DNA of 64,000 nt from Bacillus sp. HF117_J1_D. Lineage in GTDB: Bacteria; Bacillota; Bacilli; Bacillales; Bacillaceae_C. A program made the translations under genes and the position numbers. The notes beneath the pieces are model-generated. The model was not told the origin of the DNA. It saw only the letters and a program-made list of their open reading frames with translations, and made no database searches. The stretch covers positions 19,388-83,387 of the forward strand of contig JAABNQ010000007.1 in the NCBI GenBank assembly GCA_009928435.1, given 5' to 3'. Shown here piece after piece: positions 16,834-25,132 of the stretch (the stretch's first letter is position 1; each line of letters starts with the position of its first letter).

Positions 16834-17169
16834 TTAACCTACCTTCTTTCATCATCATTGTGATTTTATTATCATCTATTTCCTTAAAATAAACAAAGTC
16901 AGAAAGTTTAAATGAAAACGAAAACAACGATGATGAAAGCGAATGTCATTGCTGCTTTTCTCATTTAATCTTACAATTGCTCACTTTTTCGAGGGTATCT
17001 TCATTTATGGTTTTTGATCTTTCGTAAACCACCTCTTGGACATTCTTTTCATTAAAGAGATAGGCTAATTGATTAACAATCTGATCCTACCATACTAATG
17101 GAACGATTAACTTCATGAGATTCCCACCATTAACTATTAACATACGATTTCATTTCCGGTTCTGTGACG

Positions 17170-17202
17170 GAAAAAAAACAGGCGGAGTGATTAGTTCGCC
17201 TG
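17170..17202 (-). terminator. Terminator of the sigma-54 activator gene
   Basis: CAGGCGGA / TTCGCCTG (17179-17186 and 17195-17202; 8 bp with one G-T pair) is followed on the minus strand by a run of eight T. It begins 19 bases beyond the activator stop codon. Confidence 0.85.
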
Positions 17203-17220
17203 CTTCATCCTATCTTATTG

Positions 17221-19125
17221 CTATATATTGATTTTCAACACTTTTCCCATCTTATTTAATTCAGACTCAATATATTCTTTGCTATAATCGTAGCCGATTA
17301 ATGCAATTACCTGGCCTGACTGGTCCATTACCGGAGCGAGGCTGGATACCCACTCACCATAAATATCTTTATAGACCGGAGTGACTTCGACTCTGCCACT
17401 AATGGCGTTACGGGCCACTTTGGCATATTCGTCATCACCTTTGTAGGACTCTCCGGGCTTAATCACAAACCCTGTATCTCCAGCCAGCGTTCTGAAAGTT
17501 CCGTCCTTCATCACTTCAAAAATATAGCCCCAGCTCATTCCACCTTCCTGCTTGATCAAGACCGTCAGTTGCTTTTGGATTTTTTGGAAGACTGGATTTT
17601 CCGCAGTTGGGCTTTTTCTTAATTCCATGATATCGTCTGTTTCTATAATAGCAGCCGTTGCGATAGCTACAGAGCGCAGCCTGTTATTTAATTGTTCTTC
17701 AAGGATTTTTCTTTTTTCGGAAGGAGAAATGTTTTGATTAGAAATATTATTGAGAATTTTCCTGTACTTCCTGCTCATGGTAGGTTGGCTGACATTTAGT
17801 GCTTTAGCTGCAAGCTTCAGTGATTTATATTTTTCCATAGCCATCGTGATGAGCTGTTCTTCAACAAGGTCCACTGCATCTTGAAGCGGCATTAAATGAT
17901 CAAACACTGGAGGCGTTTTAACCGCTTCTTGATCAATCATCGGTACATACTCTTGAATGGCGGCTGCATCTACTGTCGGTTTTGAACTTGTTACGACGAT
18001 TCTTTCAACTGTATTTTCAAGCTGTCTAACATTTCCAGGCCATTCATATATGGACATCAGGTCAATGGCATCTTGCTCAATTTGAAGCGAGCGGTCATAC
18101 AGATTGTTATATTTATGCAAAAAGAAGTTAATAAGATATGGTAACTCTTCGAACCTTTCTCTTAATGGTGGAATTTCAATAGGAATGACATTTAACCTGT
18201 AGTAAAGGTCTTCTCTGAATTCCCCTTTATCAACCAAGTTCTTTATGTTTTTGTTTGTTGCTGCAATAATTTGAATATCCAATTTAATTGATTTGGAGCT
18301 CCCCAAAGGTGTAATTTCTCTTTCTTGAAGAACCCGCAGCAGCTTCACTTGAAGGTTAAGCGGCATTTCCCCTATCTCATCCAAAAAAAGCACACCGTTA
18401 TTTGCAAGTTCAAATTTGCCGGGTACACCTTCTTTTTTCGCCCCGCTAAAGGCTCCTTCCGCATAACCGAACAATTCACTTTCTAACAAATTATCCGGTA
18501 TTGCCCCGCAGTTGACCGGAATAAACGGCTGGTTTTTTCGTGGTCCCAAATCATGGATGGCCCGGGCTATTACCTCTTTGCCTACTCCGGATTCTCCTAA
18601 TAAAAGAACGGAAGAAGAGACTTTTGCGACCATTTCAACCGCACTTAAAACTTTCATCATCTTTTGACTTTTCATGATAAAAAGTCTGGAAGTATCTTTA
18701 TTTGAAAAGTTCGGAAAGTCAATCTTTTCATCCGTGTTGTTTTCCATTAAAACGTTATTATTCTTTGAAATAACTTTAAAACCCCATGTAATATACTTTT
18801 GCTCTCCAATTGTAATGTCCGGATAACAGGTAATTAAAACTCTCTTATTGTTCCATGAAGTTTTAATAATCGACCTCTTGCTTTCATTATTGAATTCCTC
18901 CAGTGGTGAGTCTTCTTGAAAAAGTTGTTTTTCAATTTCAAATAAGTTCATGCCGATTAAATTACGCCTATCATCCCACAACCTTTTTATTATCCCAAAG
19001 TTCTCCGTAATCTTCCCGTGAACGTCTGTGATCATGATTTCGTCGTAGATTTTAAGAAGGGTAGACTGTAAAACGTTTACAAAAGATTTATTTGTTTGCA
19101 ATGATAGACTTTTAATTTTGATCAC
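17221..19125 (-). CDS. Sigma-54-dependent transcriptional activator with C-terminal Cache-like domain
   Basis: An enhancer-binding protein of about 634 residues. From the chosen GTG: N-terminal PAS-like sensor (about 10-130), AAA+ domain with Walker A GESGVGKE (176-183), the sigma-54 contact loop GAFSGA (224-229, Ser in place of the usual Thr) and Walker B VLFLDEIGE (245-253), then a Fis-type helix-turn-helix (SLKLAAKALNVSQPTMSRKYRKIL, 435-458). Unusually, about 160 residues follow the helix-turn-helix, resembling a soluble Cache/PDC ligand-binding fold (GYIFEVMKDGTFRTLAGD, SSLAPVMDQSGQVIALIGYDYS). The frame is open to a TTG at 19158 without a ribosome binding site; GTG 19125 has AAAGG 5 bases before it. 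It faces two units with sigma-54 promoters, its likely targets. Confidence 0.9.
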   Translation of the reverse strand: MIKIKSLSLQTNKSFVNVLQSTLLKIYDEIMITDVHGKITENFGIIKRLWDDRRNLIGMNLFEIEKQLFQEDSPLEEFNNESKRSIIKTSWNNKRVLITCYPDITIGEQKYITWGFKVISKNNNVLMENNTDEKIDFPNFSNKDTSRLFIMKSQKMMKVLSAVEMVAKVSSSVLLLGESGVGKEVIARAIHDLGPRKNQPFIPVNCGAIPDNLLESELFGYAEGAFSGAKKEGVPGKFELANNGVLFLDEIGEMPLNLQVKLLRVLQEREITPLGSSKSIKLDIQIIAATNKNIKNLVDKGEFREDLYYRLNVIPIEIPPLRERFEELPYLINFFLHKYNNLYDRSLQIEQDAIDLMSIYEWPGNVRQLENTVERIVVTSSKPTVDAAAIQEYVPMIDQEAVKTPPVFDHLMPLQDAVDLVEEQLITMAMEKYKSLKLAAKALNVSQPTMSRKYRKILNNISNQNISPSEKRKILEEQLNNRLRSVAIATAAIIETDDIMELRKSPTAENPVFQKIQKQLTVLIKQEGGMSWGYIFEVMKDGTFRTLAGDTGFVIKPGESYKGDDEYAKVARNAISGRVEVTPVYKDIYGEWVSSLAPVMDQSGQVIALIGYDYSKEYIESELNKMGKVLKINI

Positions 19126-19227
19126 TCCCACCTTTTCTAAAAAGAATAATGATTTCAATTTTAAATGAAAATTTCATAATTGCAACTAGGATTTTGTCGA
19201 AACACGGAAATGTAAGGGTTTCCATAT

Positions 19228-19243
19228 TGGCATGCAACTTGCA
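19228..19243 (+). promoter_or_regulatory. Sigma-54 (-24/-12) promoter of the permease unit
   Basis: TGGCATG-CAAC-TTGCA matches the TGGCACG-N4-TTGCW consensus with exact GG and GC spacing. It lies 39 bases before the 66-residue membrane protein start. About 50 bases upstream, ATGAAAATTTCAT (19165-19177) is a near-palindrome that resembles ATGAAATTTCGT (20987-20998) upstream of the second sigma-54 promoter and may be an activator-binding site. Confidence 0.85.
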
Positions 19244-19281
19244 ATATAGGTATTCACAATAAATGATTAGGAGGGATTTCA

Positions 19282-19482
19282 ATGAAAAGGGAATGCATGA
19301 TTGAAAAAAATATGAAATCGTCGGACGAGTTTGTTAGGAACTTGTTTACTGATCTTCATGGAAGAATTCAAGATTATGAGAGGGAGAAATCGAGTGTTGA
19401 GAAAATGAGGAAGATGGATGCCTTACCAGAACTTATCGCTGTGGGAGTTTTTTCCCTCTATTTATTAACTGTTATTTTCTAG
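19282..19482 (+). CDS. Small tail-anchored membrane protein
   Basis: 66 residues: a charged helical N-terminal part (SDEFVRNLFTDLHGRIQDYEREKSSVEKMRKM) and one C-terminal hydrophobic helix (LIAVGVFSLYLLTVIF). AGGAGGG lies 6 bases before the ATG. The gene is first after a sigma-54 promoter and 70 bases upstream of an NCS1 permease, so an accessory or regulatory subunit of the permease is a reasonable inference. The family is not recognised. Confidence 0.75.
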   Translation: MKRECMIEKNMKSSDEFVRNLFTDLHGRIQDYEREKSSVEKMRKMDALPELIAVGVFSLYLLTVIF

Positions 19483-19552
19483 AAGCCACACAGGCAGATG
19501 ATGTGATACGCGACCATTATCATATCAATAATTAATATTTTGGAGGTTAATC

Positions 19553-20983
19553 ATGAGTAAAGATAATCATTCTGCAATTTCAAAAGATGTGGCATTTGGT
19601 TTTCTGCCTGCACAAAAAAATGACCGAGTGTTCGGTTTTTGGGATTTGGTCCTTCTTCAGGTTGGAATAGGCATTTCATGTATTTGTATCTTGACGGGCA
19701 GTTACACTGGCATGCTACTGAATGCGAAAGAATCGTTGGCGGCAGTTTTATTTGGAAATGCTTTACCGTTCTTATTAATTGCACCCATCATCCTTCTTTT
19801 TGCCCGGTTTGGAGTCGATACATTTGTAGGATTCCGAAGTGCGTTAGGGTATTTGGGATCAAACATTTTTTATTTCATTTTCATGCTTCTTACAATCGGT
19901 TACATGTCTATCGCTTTCTTCATGGCCGGAGAGGCTTTGGTCAAGATCGCTTCCTTAGTAGGACTTCCAGGGTTTTTTACAAGCGGTACAACTGGAGCTC
20001 CATTCTTTGCAATCATGATCTTTGCCATTGTGTTTCTTATAACATTCCAAGGCCCCTTGATGATGCGGAAATTTAACATGATCGGTGTTCCGGCCATTTT
20101 GCTAGTTGTTGTAGGTCTGTTAATGATTTTGCTATTTGGAGTAGGGTTGACAAAAATTTTTAGCTTGACTCCAGCTGAACCTTATCCAGAAGATCATGCT
20201 CGTTCATTTGTTACAGCCTTGGAAATTAATGTAGGGCTTGGATTCTCATGGCTCGCATACCTTGGACAGTACGCACGGCTTGCCAAAAATGAAAAAACGG
20301 CTTTTAGAGCAGGGTTTTTTAGTTATGGAGTCTTCGTCAACGTTGCTGTTATTCTCGGAGCCCTTGCAGCATTAGTGGTTGCATCTGTAGAACCAACTGA
20401 TTGGATGTTTGCCATATTAGGTTCTTGGGTTGGAACGATTGGACTTGCATTACTAACAATTGGAAACATCACTGCCGGAACATTCTTGATGTACTCTCTG
20501 GCAATTAGTTTTAAAACAGTTTTCCCAAAGAAATCTTGGAAGTTTGCCATGGGAACAGCCATACCAACTATATTATTGCTATTAAGTGCATCTTTTTATC
20601 AAGCCTTCGGTTCTTTTATTACCGTGATTGCTTACATCATGGCCATATTTGGAGGAATTGTCATTTCAGACTTCTTCTTTGTGAAAAAACAGAAGCTTTC
20701 TATTAAAGACTTATATGATACAAATGGAAACTATTATTACTGGAAAGGAGTAAATCCTTCAGCAATTGTCAGTTTTATCGTCGGTACTGTCGTTTATTGG
20801 GGCCTGTATAATCCGGTGATGGATACATCAAGCGGATTATTCTATTATATCTCCGCAGGGATACCAGCCTATTTTGCAGCTGGAATTTGTTACTATATAT
20901 CAGCCAAATTCATTTTTTCATTTGCTGTGGATCGGGTGACCAATGGAAAGGCTATGATAGACAAAGGAAAAAGTGCTGTTTAA
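19553..20983 (+). CDS. NCS1-type (cytosine/purine/allantoin-like) permease
   Basis: A 476-residue integral membrane transporter with about 12 hydrophobic helices. NCS1 features include the N-terminal FGFWDLVLLQVGIGIS, the middle LGFSWLAYLGQYARL, ISDFFFVKKQ before a loop and YYWKGVNPSAIVSFIVG near the C terminus. The family imports nucleobases, hydantoins, allantoin and related N-heterocycles by cation symport. It is transcribed from a sigma-54 promoter and lies next to the N-demethylase operon, so it probably imports that pathway's substrate; which compound cannot be told from sequence. GGAGG precedes the ATG. A weak hairpin (20990-21014) follows the stop. Confidence 0.85.
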   Translation: MSKDNHSAISKDVAFGFLPAQKNDRVFGFWDLVLLQVGIGISCICILTGSYTGMLLNAKESLAAVLFGNALPFLLIAPIILLFARFGVDTFVGFRSALGYLGSNIFYFIFMLLTIGYMSIAFFMAGEALVKIASLVGLPGFFTSGTTGAPFFAIMIFAIVFLITFQGPLMMRKFNMIGVPAILLVVVGLLMILLFGVGLTKIFSLTPAEPYPEDHARSFVTALEINVGLGFSWLAYLGQYARLAKNEKTAFRAGFFSYGVFVNVAVILGALAALVVASVEPTDWMFAILGSWVGTIGLALLTIGNITAGTFLMYSLAISFKTVFPKKSWKFAMGTAIPTILLLLSASFYQAFGSFITVIAYIMAIFGGIVISDFFFVKKQKLSIKDLYDTNGNYYYWKGVNPSAIVSFIVGTVVYWGLYNPVMDTSSGLFYYISAGIPAYFAAGICYYISAKFIFSFAVDRVTNGKAMIDKGKSAV

Positions 20984-21087
20984 TCTATGAAATTTCGTTT
21001 TTGAATCGAAATTTAAGAAATGAAATTAATTATTCCATGTAAAAAAAGTAAACATTGGTAAAATGCGGTTTTCATCTTAATAAAAGT

Positions 21088-21103
21088 TGGCATGGTATTT
21101 GCT
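21088..21103 (+). promoter_or_regulatory. Sigma-54 (-24/-12) promoter of the N-demethylase operon
   Basis: TGGCATG-GTAT-TTGCT fits the sigma-54 consensus with correct spacing and shares the same -24 heptamer as the promoter at 19228. It lies 77 bases before the HemA-like start and about 105 bases after the permease stop. Confidence 0.85.
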
Positions 21104-21180
21104 AAATGTATAAGTGTAAGTAAGTCATTCTTTCTAACGCCGTCTGCTTCAAGCGAAAATCAACTGGAAGGAGGGATATA

Positions 21181-22533
21181 TTGGCTGTTTTGGTCGTTGG
21201 ATTAAATCATTATAGTGCCTCTTTGGAAATTAGGGAGCAGCTCCACTTCTGCGAGGAGGAGAAAAGAAATCTCGAAATGAAACTCACCACCAGCAAAAAT
21301 ATCACAGAATGTGTTGTACTCAGCACATGTAACAGAACAGAAATTTATGTGGTCACAGACAGTCTGTACCTGGCGGAAGGAAGGATAAAAAAGGTACTGT
21401 TTCAAAAGGCAACAAAGTACTCAAAGAACGCTGCGAAAAGCCTGTATGTGAAAGTGAACGATGAAGCTGTTACCCATTTGTTTACCGTCGTATGTGGCCT
21501 AGATTCATTAGTGGTTGGAGAAACTCAAATATTAGGGCAAGTAAAGGAAGCTTTTTTCCAAAGCCAAAAGGACGGTTGTACCGGGACATTGTTTAATCGG
21601 CTTTTTAAGCAGGCTATTACAATCGCTAAAAGAGCTCATACCATTACCGGTATTGGCAAACAGGCAGTTTCAGTCAGTTATGCAGCTGTTCAACTCCTTA
21701 AACAACATATTACCCGTTTGGATCAAAAGCAAGTATTGATGATCGGAGCGGGAGAGATGAGCAAATTGGCTGCCAAGCATTTGCAGTCGGAAGGGTGCAC
21801 TAATCTGATTTTTACGAACCGTACCTTTGACAGGGCGAAAGAATTGGCTGGCCTATTCGATGGAAGCGCCTGCCCATTAGAAGACTCTTATGGACTAATG
21901 GAAAAAGTCGATATCGTCATCTGTTCTGTAAGTAAAAGAGATTATTTGCTTCAATCAGCAGACATGCATAACTTAGTTGCAAAAAGAAAGCGCCCTCTTT
22001 ATCTGATCGACCTGGGTGTACCTAGGAATGTGGATCCTGAGATTATCGGGTTTGAAAACGTTCACTTATATGATGTAGATCGTTTAAATGGAGTAATTGA
22101 ATCCAACAGCCGACGAAGGTTGGAAGAAGCGCATAGGATCAAACAGATGCTTAAAGAGGAATTGACTCATTTTAATCTCTGGAAAAAAACACTGCCTGTT
22201 ACTGCACTCATAAGGGAATTGCAGGAAAACGCTTCCTGGATTGAGCATGAAGCAATGAGGAATATCGAAAATAAGCTTCCGGATTTAACGAAGAGAGAAA
22301 AGCAAGTCATCCGCAAATTCGCAAAGATGATATGTAGCCAATTGACTCGGCAACCCATTGTAACAATGAAAGAAATGGCTTGTGAAGCGAAAGAGGGAAT
22401 GGAAAAAAGTAGATATATTAACTTGTTTTCAAGAATATTCGGTTTAGAAGGTGAAGTAACGGCTGATCGTAAGACACCTGAATTGCATCCAAACAACTTG
22501 TTAGAAGAAGTATACAAAGGTACAGGAAGTTAA
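21181..22533 (+). CDS. Glutamyl-tRNA reductase paralogue (HemA-like)
   Basis: A 450-residue enzyme of the glutamyl-tRNA reductase family, which makes glutamate-1-semialdehyde for heme synthesis. The catalytic Cys lies in VLSTCNRTEIY; other signatures are CGLDSLVVGETQILGQVK, AVSVSYAAVQLLKQ, the NADPH fold MIGAGEMSKLAAKHL, and the C-terminal dimerisation helices. The start is TTG with GGAGGGATATA upstream. It is not next to hemX, hemC or hemD as the biosynthetic hemA is in Bacillus, but heads a sigma-54-driven operon for a heme enzyme. A dedicated, inducible heme-supply enzyme is the likely role. The key residues appear intact. Confidence 0.9.
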   Translation: MAVLVVGLNHYSASLEIREQLHFCEEEKRNLEMKLTTSKNITECVVLSTCNRTEIYVVTDSLYLAEGRIKKVLFQKATKYSKNAAKSLYVKVNDEAVTHLFTVVCGLDSLVVGETQILGQVKEAFFQSQKDGCTGTLFNRLFKQAITIAKRAHTITGIGKQAVSVSYAAVQLLKQHITRLDQKQVLMIGAGEMSKLAAKHLQSEGCTNLIFTNRTFDRAKELAGLFDGSACPLEDSYGLMEKVDIVICSVSKRDYLLQSADMHNLVAKRKRPLYLIDLGVPRNVDPEIIGFENVHLYDVDRLNGVIESNSRRRLEEAHRIKQMLKEELTHFNLWKKTLPVTALIRELQENASWIEHEAMRNIENKLPDLTKREKQVIRKFAKMICSQLTRQPIVTMKEMACEAKEGMEKSRYINLFSRIFGLEGEVTADRKTPELHPNNLLEEVYKGTGS

Positions 22534-22567
22534 AATTAGATTCGCATCCAAAAAAGGAGAGAAAAGT

Positions 22568-23533
22568 ATGTTTAAATCTACTAACCTTGATATGTTTACA
22601 TTCCCTTTTAAGGAGAAAAATTATCGTTACTCAAATGATTTAGTTGAGCTAACTAAAGAAACAGTTAACTTTGTTAAAATTACACCAGAATATGAGGTAC
22701 AGATTAAAAGAAAAAGAGAAATGCTTGAAAAGCTACACCAAAGCCGTTTTCAATCATTTCCTCATACGATGGAAATGCAATGGGAGTTTTTAGAATTAGT
22801 GATTGGTTTGGCTGTTGAAAAACATCCTGAATATTTCAGTGTAGAAAAAGATGGCGACAAATGGACTTTCAAAAATCATATTTTGAATGAAACGGAAACT
22901 TTTGTCTATGGTGATGATACAAGTATTCCTCATGAACCTCTAGATTTCATTGGACGTCATTTTCATAATGATTTTATGTTAATGGTGAACAGGGATGACG
23001 ACTTTTACTTGGAAGTTGCACAAATAGCGTTTGCTGCGTTGTTTACGCCAGCTTGGAATGCTGGAATGTCTTTTACTGAAATTCATGCTCCTGTTCCTTT
23101 TATCGATAAAAATGGTGTAGACCTTGTCGACAGAATTAGAAGATTCCTACTTACTGTTGAGCCTGGAAAACCTAGAACAAGAATCAACTGGAATCTAATG
23201 GCTAACCGTTGGGATGTTAACTATGAGACCTTCGATGAATGGGGTCCGGAGAGATACAAAGTAACGCCAGAAAATGCAGGTAAACTGGTTCACCTTCGTG
23301 TGGAAGAACAATGGTTCATTCGCATGCCGCGAAGCAACGCAATCTTATTTGTCCTTGACACCCAGTTCCTTCCGTTGGAGGATTTGGCTAAGAGACCTGA
23401 GTGGCTTGAATTAACATATAGTAATTTATCTGATATTCCTCAGTACATGGCGGAATATAAAGACATGGCTCCGTTTTTACCACAGTCTGTGGAATATTTA
23501 AAAAACCTTATGGAGAGTATGAAGGTAAAATAA
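22568..23533 (+). CDS. Heme-dependent oxidative N-demethylase alpha subunit-like (DUF3445)
   Basis: The 321-residue protein resembles the DUF3445/HODM alpha family, in which a heme-binding PAS-fold subunit oxidatively removes a methyl group from dimethylamine (DmmD in dimethylamine monooxygenase). Conserved-looking segments include KREMLEKLHQSRFQS, FIGRHFHNDFMLMV, FTPAWNAGMSFTEIHAPVPF and RTRINWNLMANRW, then VEEQWFIRMPRSNAILFVLDT. No signal or membrane segment. Identification rests on my recollection of family patterns and on the neighbours (reductase and DmmA-like subunit). The ribosome binding site is AAAAGGAGAG. The true substrate may differ from dimethylamine, given the NCS1 permease. Confidence 0.75.
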   Translation: MFKSTNLDMFTFPFKEKNYRYSNDLVELTKETVNFVKITPEYEVQIKRKREMLEKLHQSRFQSFPHTMEMQWEFLELVIGLAVEKHPEYFSVEKDGDKWTFKNHILNETETFVYGDDTSIPHEPLDFIGRHFHNDFMLMVNRDDDFYLEVAQIAFAALFTPAWNAGMSFTEIHAPVPFIDKNGVDLVDRIRRFLLTVEPGKPRTRINWNLMANRWDVNYETFDEWGPERYKVTPENAGKLVHLRVEEQWFIRMPRSNAILFVLDTQFLPLEDLAKRPEWLELTYSNLSDIPQYMAEYKDMAPFLPQSVEYLKNLMESMKVK

Positions 23534-23557
23534 ATAATTCGAAAGGAGAGAGGATCT

Positions 23558-24124
23558 TTGTACAATAGTCCAGTCTTATACGATAACTCAATAACAATTA
23601 AAGAGCAGCTTGCTTTAAATACTGCCAGGACAAAGCATCTCGTTATATACGACCAAGAAGGGTTGAATGATGTAAAGAAGTTTTTAAAGAATGTTCAACA
23701 AAAAAATTTGGAATATGAGTTGTACGACATAAGTGATTCGTTAGATCTAAACGAATTAAGAGTTGTGCTTTACAAGCAAAAGATGGGCACACAGCTTTAT
23801 CTTGCAAGTAAATGGGACAATGCTGTAACCGCTTTTACTGAAGCTGTAGAGGCAGGTTTTACTGAGGACGAGATCTTAACTGTAATATACGGAGAGAAGA
23901 AGCGTTATACCTACTGTGTGAAATGTTATAACTTAAGCGAAATCGGTCATGATGAAAAGGCACAGTGTTCACACTGTGGTACTCATATAATAGTAGAAAA
24001 ATATTTTTCGAAAGTCCGTAAGGGATATATTGGGTATCCATATGCGGTTGAAGTCGGTGCTGATGATATATCTAATCTAAAAAGTAATAGTGGTGTGACT
24101 GTAGAAGATCTAAAGACTATTTAA
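23558..24124 (+). CDS. DmmA-like zinc-ribbon subunit
   Basis: 188 residues. The N-terminal 100 residues are alpha/beta (KHLVIYDQEGLNDVKKFLKN, MGTQLYLASKWDNAV); the C-terminal part has a Cys4 zinc or iron site, YCVKC-x14-CSHC, followed by THIIVEKYFSKVRKGYIGYP. This arrangement matches the DmmA-like C-terminal domain of dimethylamine monooxygenases as I recall it. The start is TTG with GGAGAGAGG upstream; gaps to neighbours are 24 and 28 bases, so it is translated as part of the operon. Confidence 0.65.
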   Translation: MYNSPVLYDNSITIKEQLALNTARTKHLVIYDQEGLNDVKKFLKNVQQKNLEYELYDISDSLDLNELRVVLYKQKMGTQLYLASKWDNAVTAFTEAVEAGFTEDEILTVIYGEKKRYTYCVKCYNLSEIGHDEKAQCSHCGTHIIVEKYFSKVRKGYIGYPYAVEVGADDISNLKSNSGVTVEDLKTI

Positions 24125-24152
24125 TTGCTAGGAAAGGACTGGGGTGAGCTTT

Positions 24153-25115
24153 ATGAGAGTACTAGGAAATATTGACATGTTTGTTGGAAAGATCGAGCAA
24201 TTAACTGATACTGTGAAACGTTTTTACCTTTATCCTTCAGATAAAAGACTATTGCCAGCATTTACAGGCGGTGCACATATCACAACCTATGTGGATACAG
24301 GAGAGAAAATAATTGAAAGAGAATATTCTCTTGTGAGTCACCCTACTGACCGCAGTCATTATTCTATCGCTATCAATCGTGATGCCAATTCAAAAGGCGG
24401 ATCTGTATATTGGCATGATCATGTAAAGGAAGGCGACAAGGTTGTAACAAGCTTTCCTAAAAATCATTTTCCGTTAGGATTTCATGCTAAACATCATGTG
24501 TTCTATGCTGCTGGGATTGGGATTACACCATTCTTGACTATGATGGCTGATCTAGAAGCTGAAGGTAAAACATTTGAACTTCATTATTCAGCACGAACAA
24601 AAGATCAATGTGCTTTCTATGATTATTTGAAGGAAAAGTATCCTGGTAATTGTACATTCTATTTCACGAGAAGCGAGGAGCCTGTTCGTATGACTCCTGA
24701 AAACATGAAGGATCATCGAATTGGCAGCCATGTTTATTTCTGTGGACCGGGATCAATGGTAACTGAATTTAGGGATGTTGCACGCTCATTAGGATATCCT
24801 GAAAAGTCAATCCATTTTGAATTGTTCGGTGCTGCGGATGGTCCGAGAAATCCATTTATGGTAGAACTGGCAGATAGCAATCAAGTAGTTGAAGTAAATA
24901 AAGAACAAACTTTGTTAGAAGCATTACTTGAAGCAGGTGTCAATGCTCCATATTCCTGTAAGGCTGGTGGTTGCGGAATGTGCCAGATTCAAATAGTCGA
25001 CGGCGAAGTTGATCATCGGGATATTTTCTACAATGATGAAGAGAGAAATAAATTGAATGTAATTTTGACATGCTGTTCAAGAGCCAAGAATGACAAGCTA
25101 GTTTTAAAAATATAA
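24153..25115 (+). CDS. FMN/2Fe-2S phthalate dioxygenase reductase-type oxidoreductase
   Basis: A 320-residue electron-transfer protein with three parts: flavin-binding barrel (EREYSLVSHP), NAD(P)H-binding domain (YAAGIGITPFLTMM, YFCGPGSMV) and a C-terminal plant-type ferredoxin with C-x4-C-x2-C (CKAGGCGMC) and the distal Cys in ILTCCSR. This order is that of the phthalate dioxygenase reductase family and of DmmB-type subunits. It should feed electrons from NAD(P)H to the heme alpha subunit upstream. ATG 24153 with GGGGTGA is chosen; GTG 24144 is also possible. Confidence 0.88.
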   Translation: MRVLGNIDMFVGKIEQLTDTVKRFYLYPSDKRLLPAFTGGAHITTYVDTGEKIIEREYSLVSHPTDRSHYSIAINRDANSKGGSVYWHDHVKEGDKVVTSFPKNHFPLGFHAKHHVFYAAGIGITPFLTMMADLEAEGKTFELHYSARTKDQCAFYDYLKEKYPGNCTFYFTRSEEPVRMTPENMKDHRIGSHVYFCGPGSMVTEFRDVARSLGYPEKSIHFELFGAADGPRNPFMVELADSNQVVEVNKEQTLLEALLEAGVNAPYSCKAGGCGMCQIQIVDGEVDHRDIFYNDEERNKLNVILTCCSRAKNDKLVLKI

Positions 25116-25132
25116 CAACGGGGTGACTGTAA

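Larger units (their letters stand above)
16413..17170. other. Intergenic region after hag, mostly without recognisable genes
   Basis: Between the hag terminator and the sigma-54 activator, I see no gene of normal length. On the minus strand there is a 28-codon ORF with ribosome binding site and terminator (listed separately). Two more protein-like minus-strand fragments lack good starts: about 16817-16927 (ends KEGRLNEDFH, only a TTG start) and about 16970-17090 (NQLAYLFNEKNVQEVVYERS, preceded by a stop with no start codon). They look like debris of decayed genes. 16413-16620 shows nothing I can name. Confidence 0.4.

Noticed and set aside
16911-16967. 18-codon plus-strand ORF (MKTKTTMMKANVIAAFLI)
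   Set aside because: Too short, with no convincing ribosome binding site, and opposite to the minus-strand fragments.
20990-21014. AAATTTCG / CGAAATTT hairpin after the permease gene as a terminator
   Set aside because: AT-rich 8-bp stem with no T-tract; kept only as a remark.
22568-23533. Reading the DUF3445-like gene as a P450 or classical heme oxygenase
   Set aside because: No P450 Cys-loop (FxxGxxxCxG) and no heme-oxygenase helix pattern is visible.
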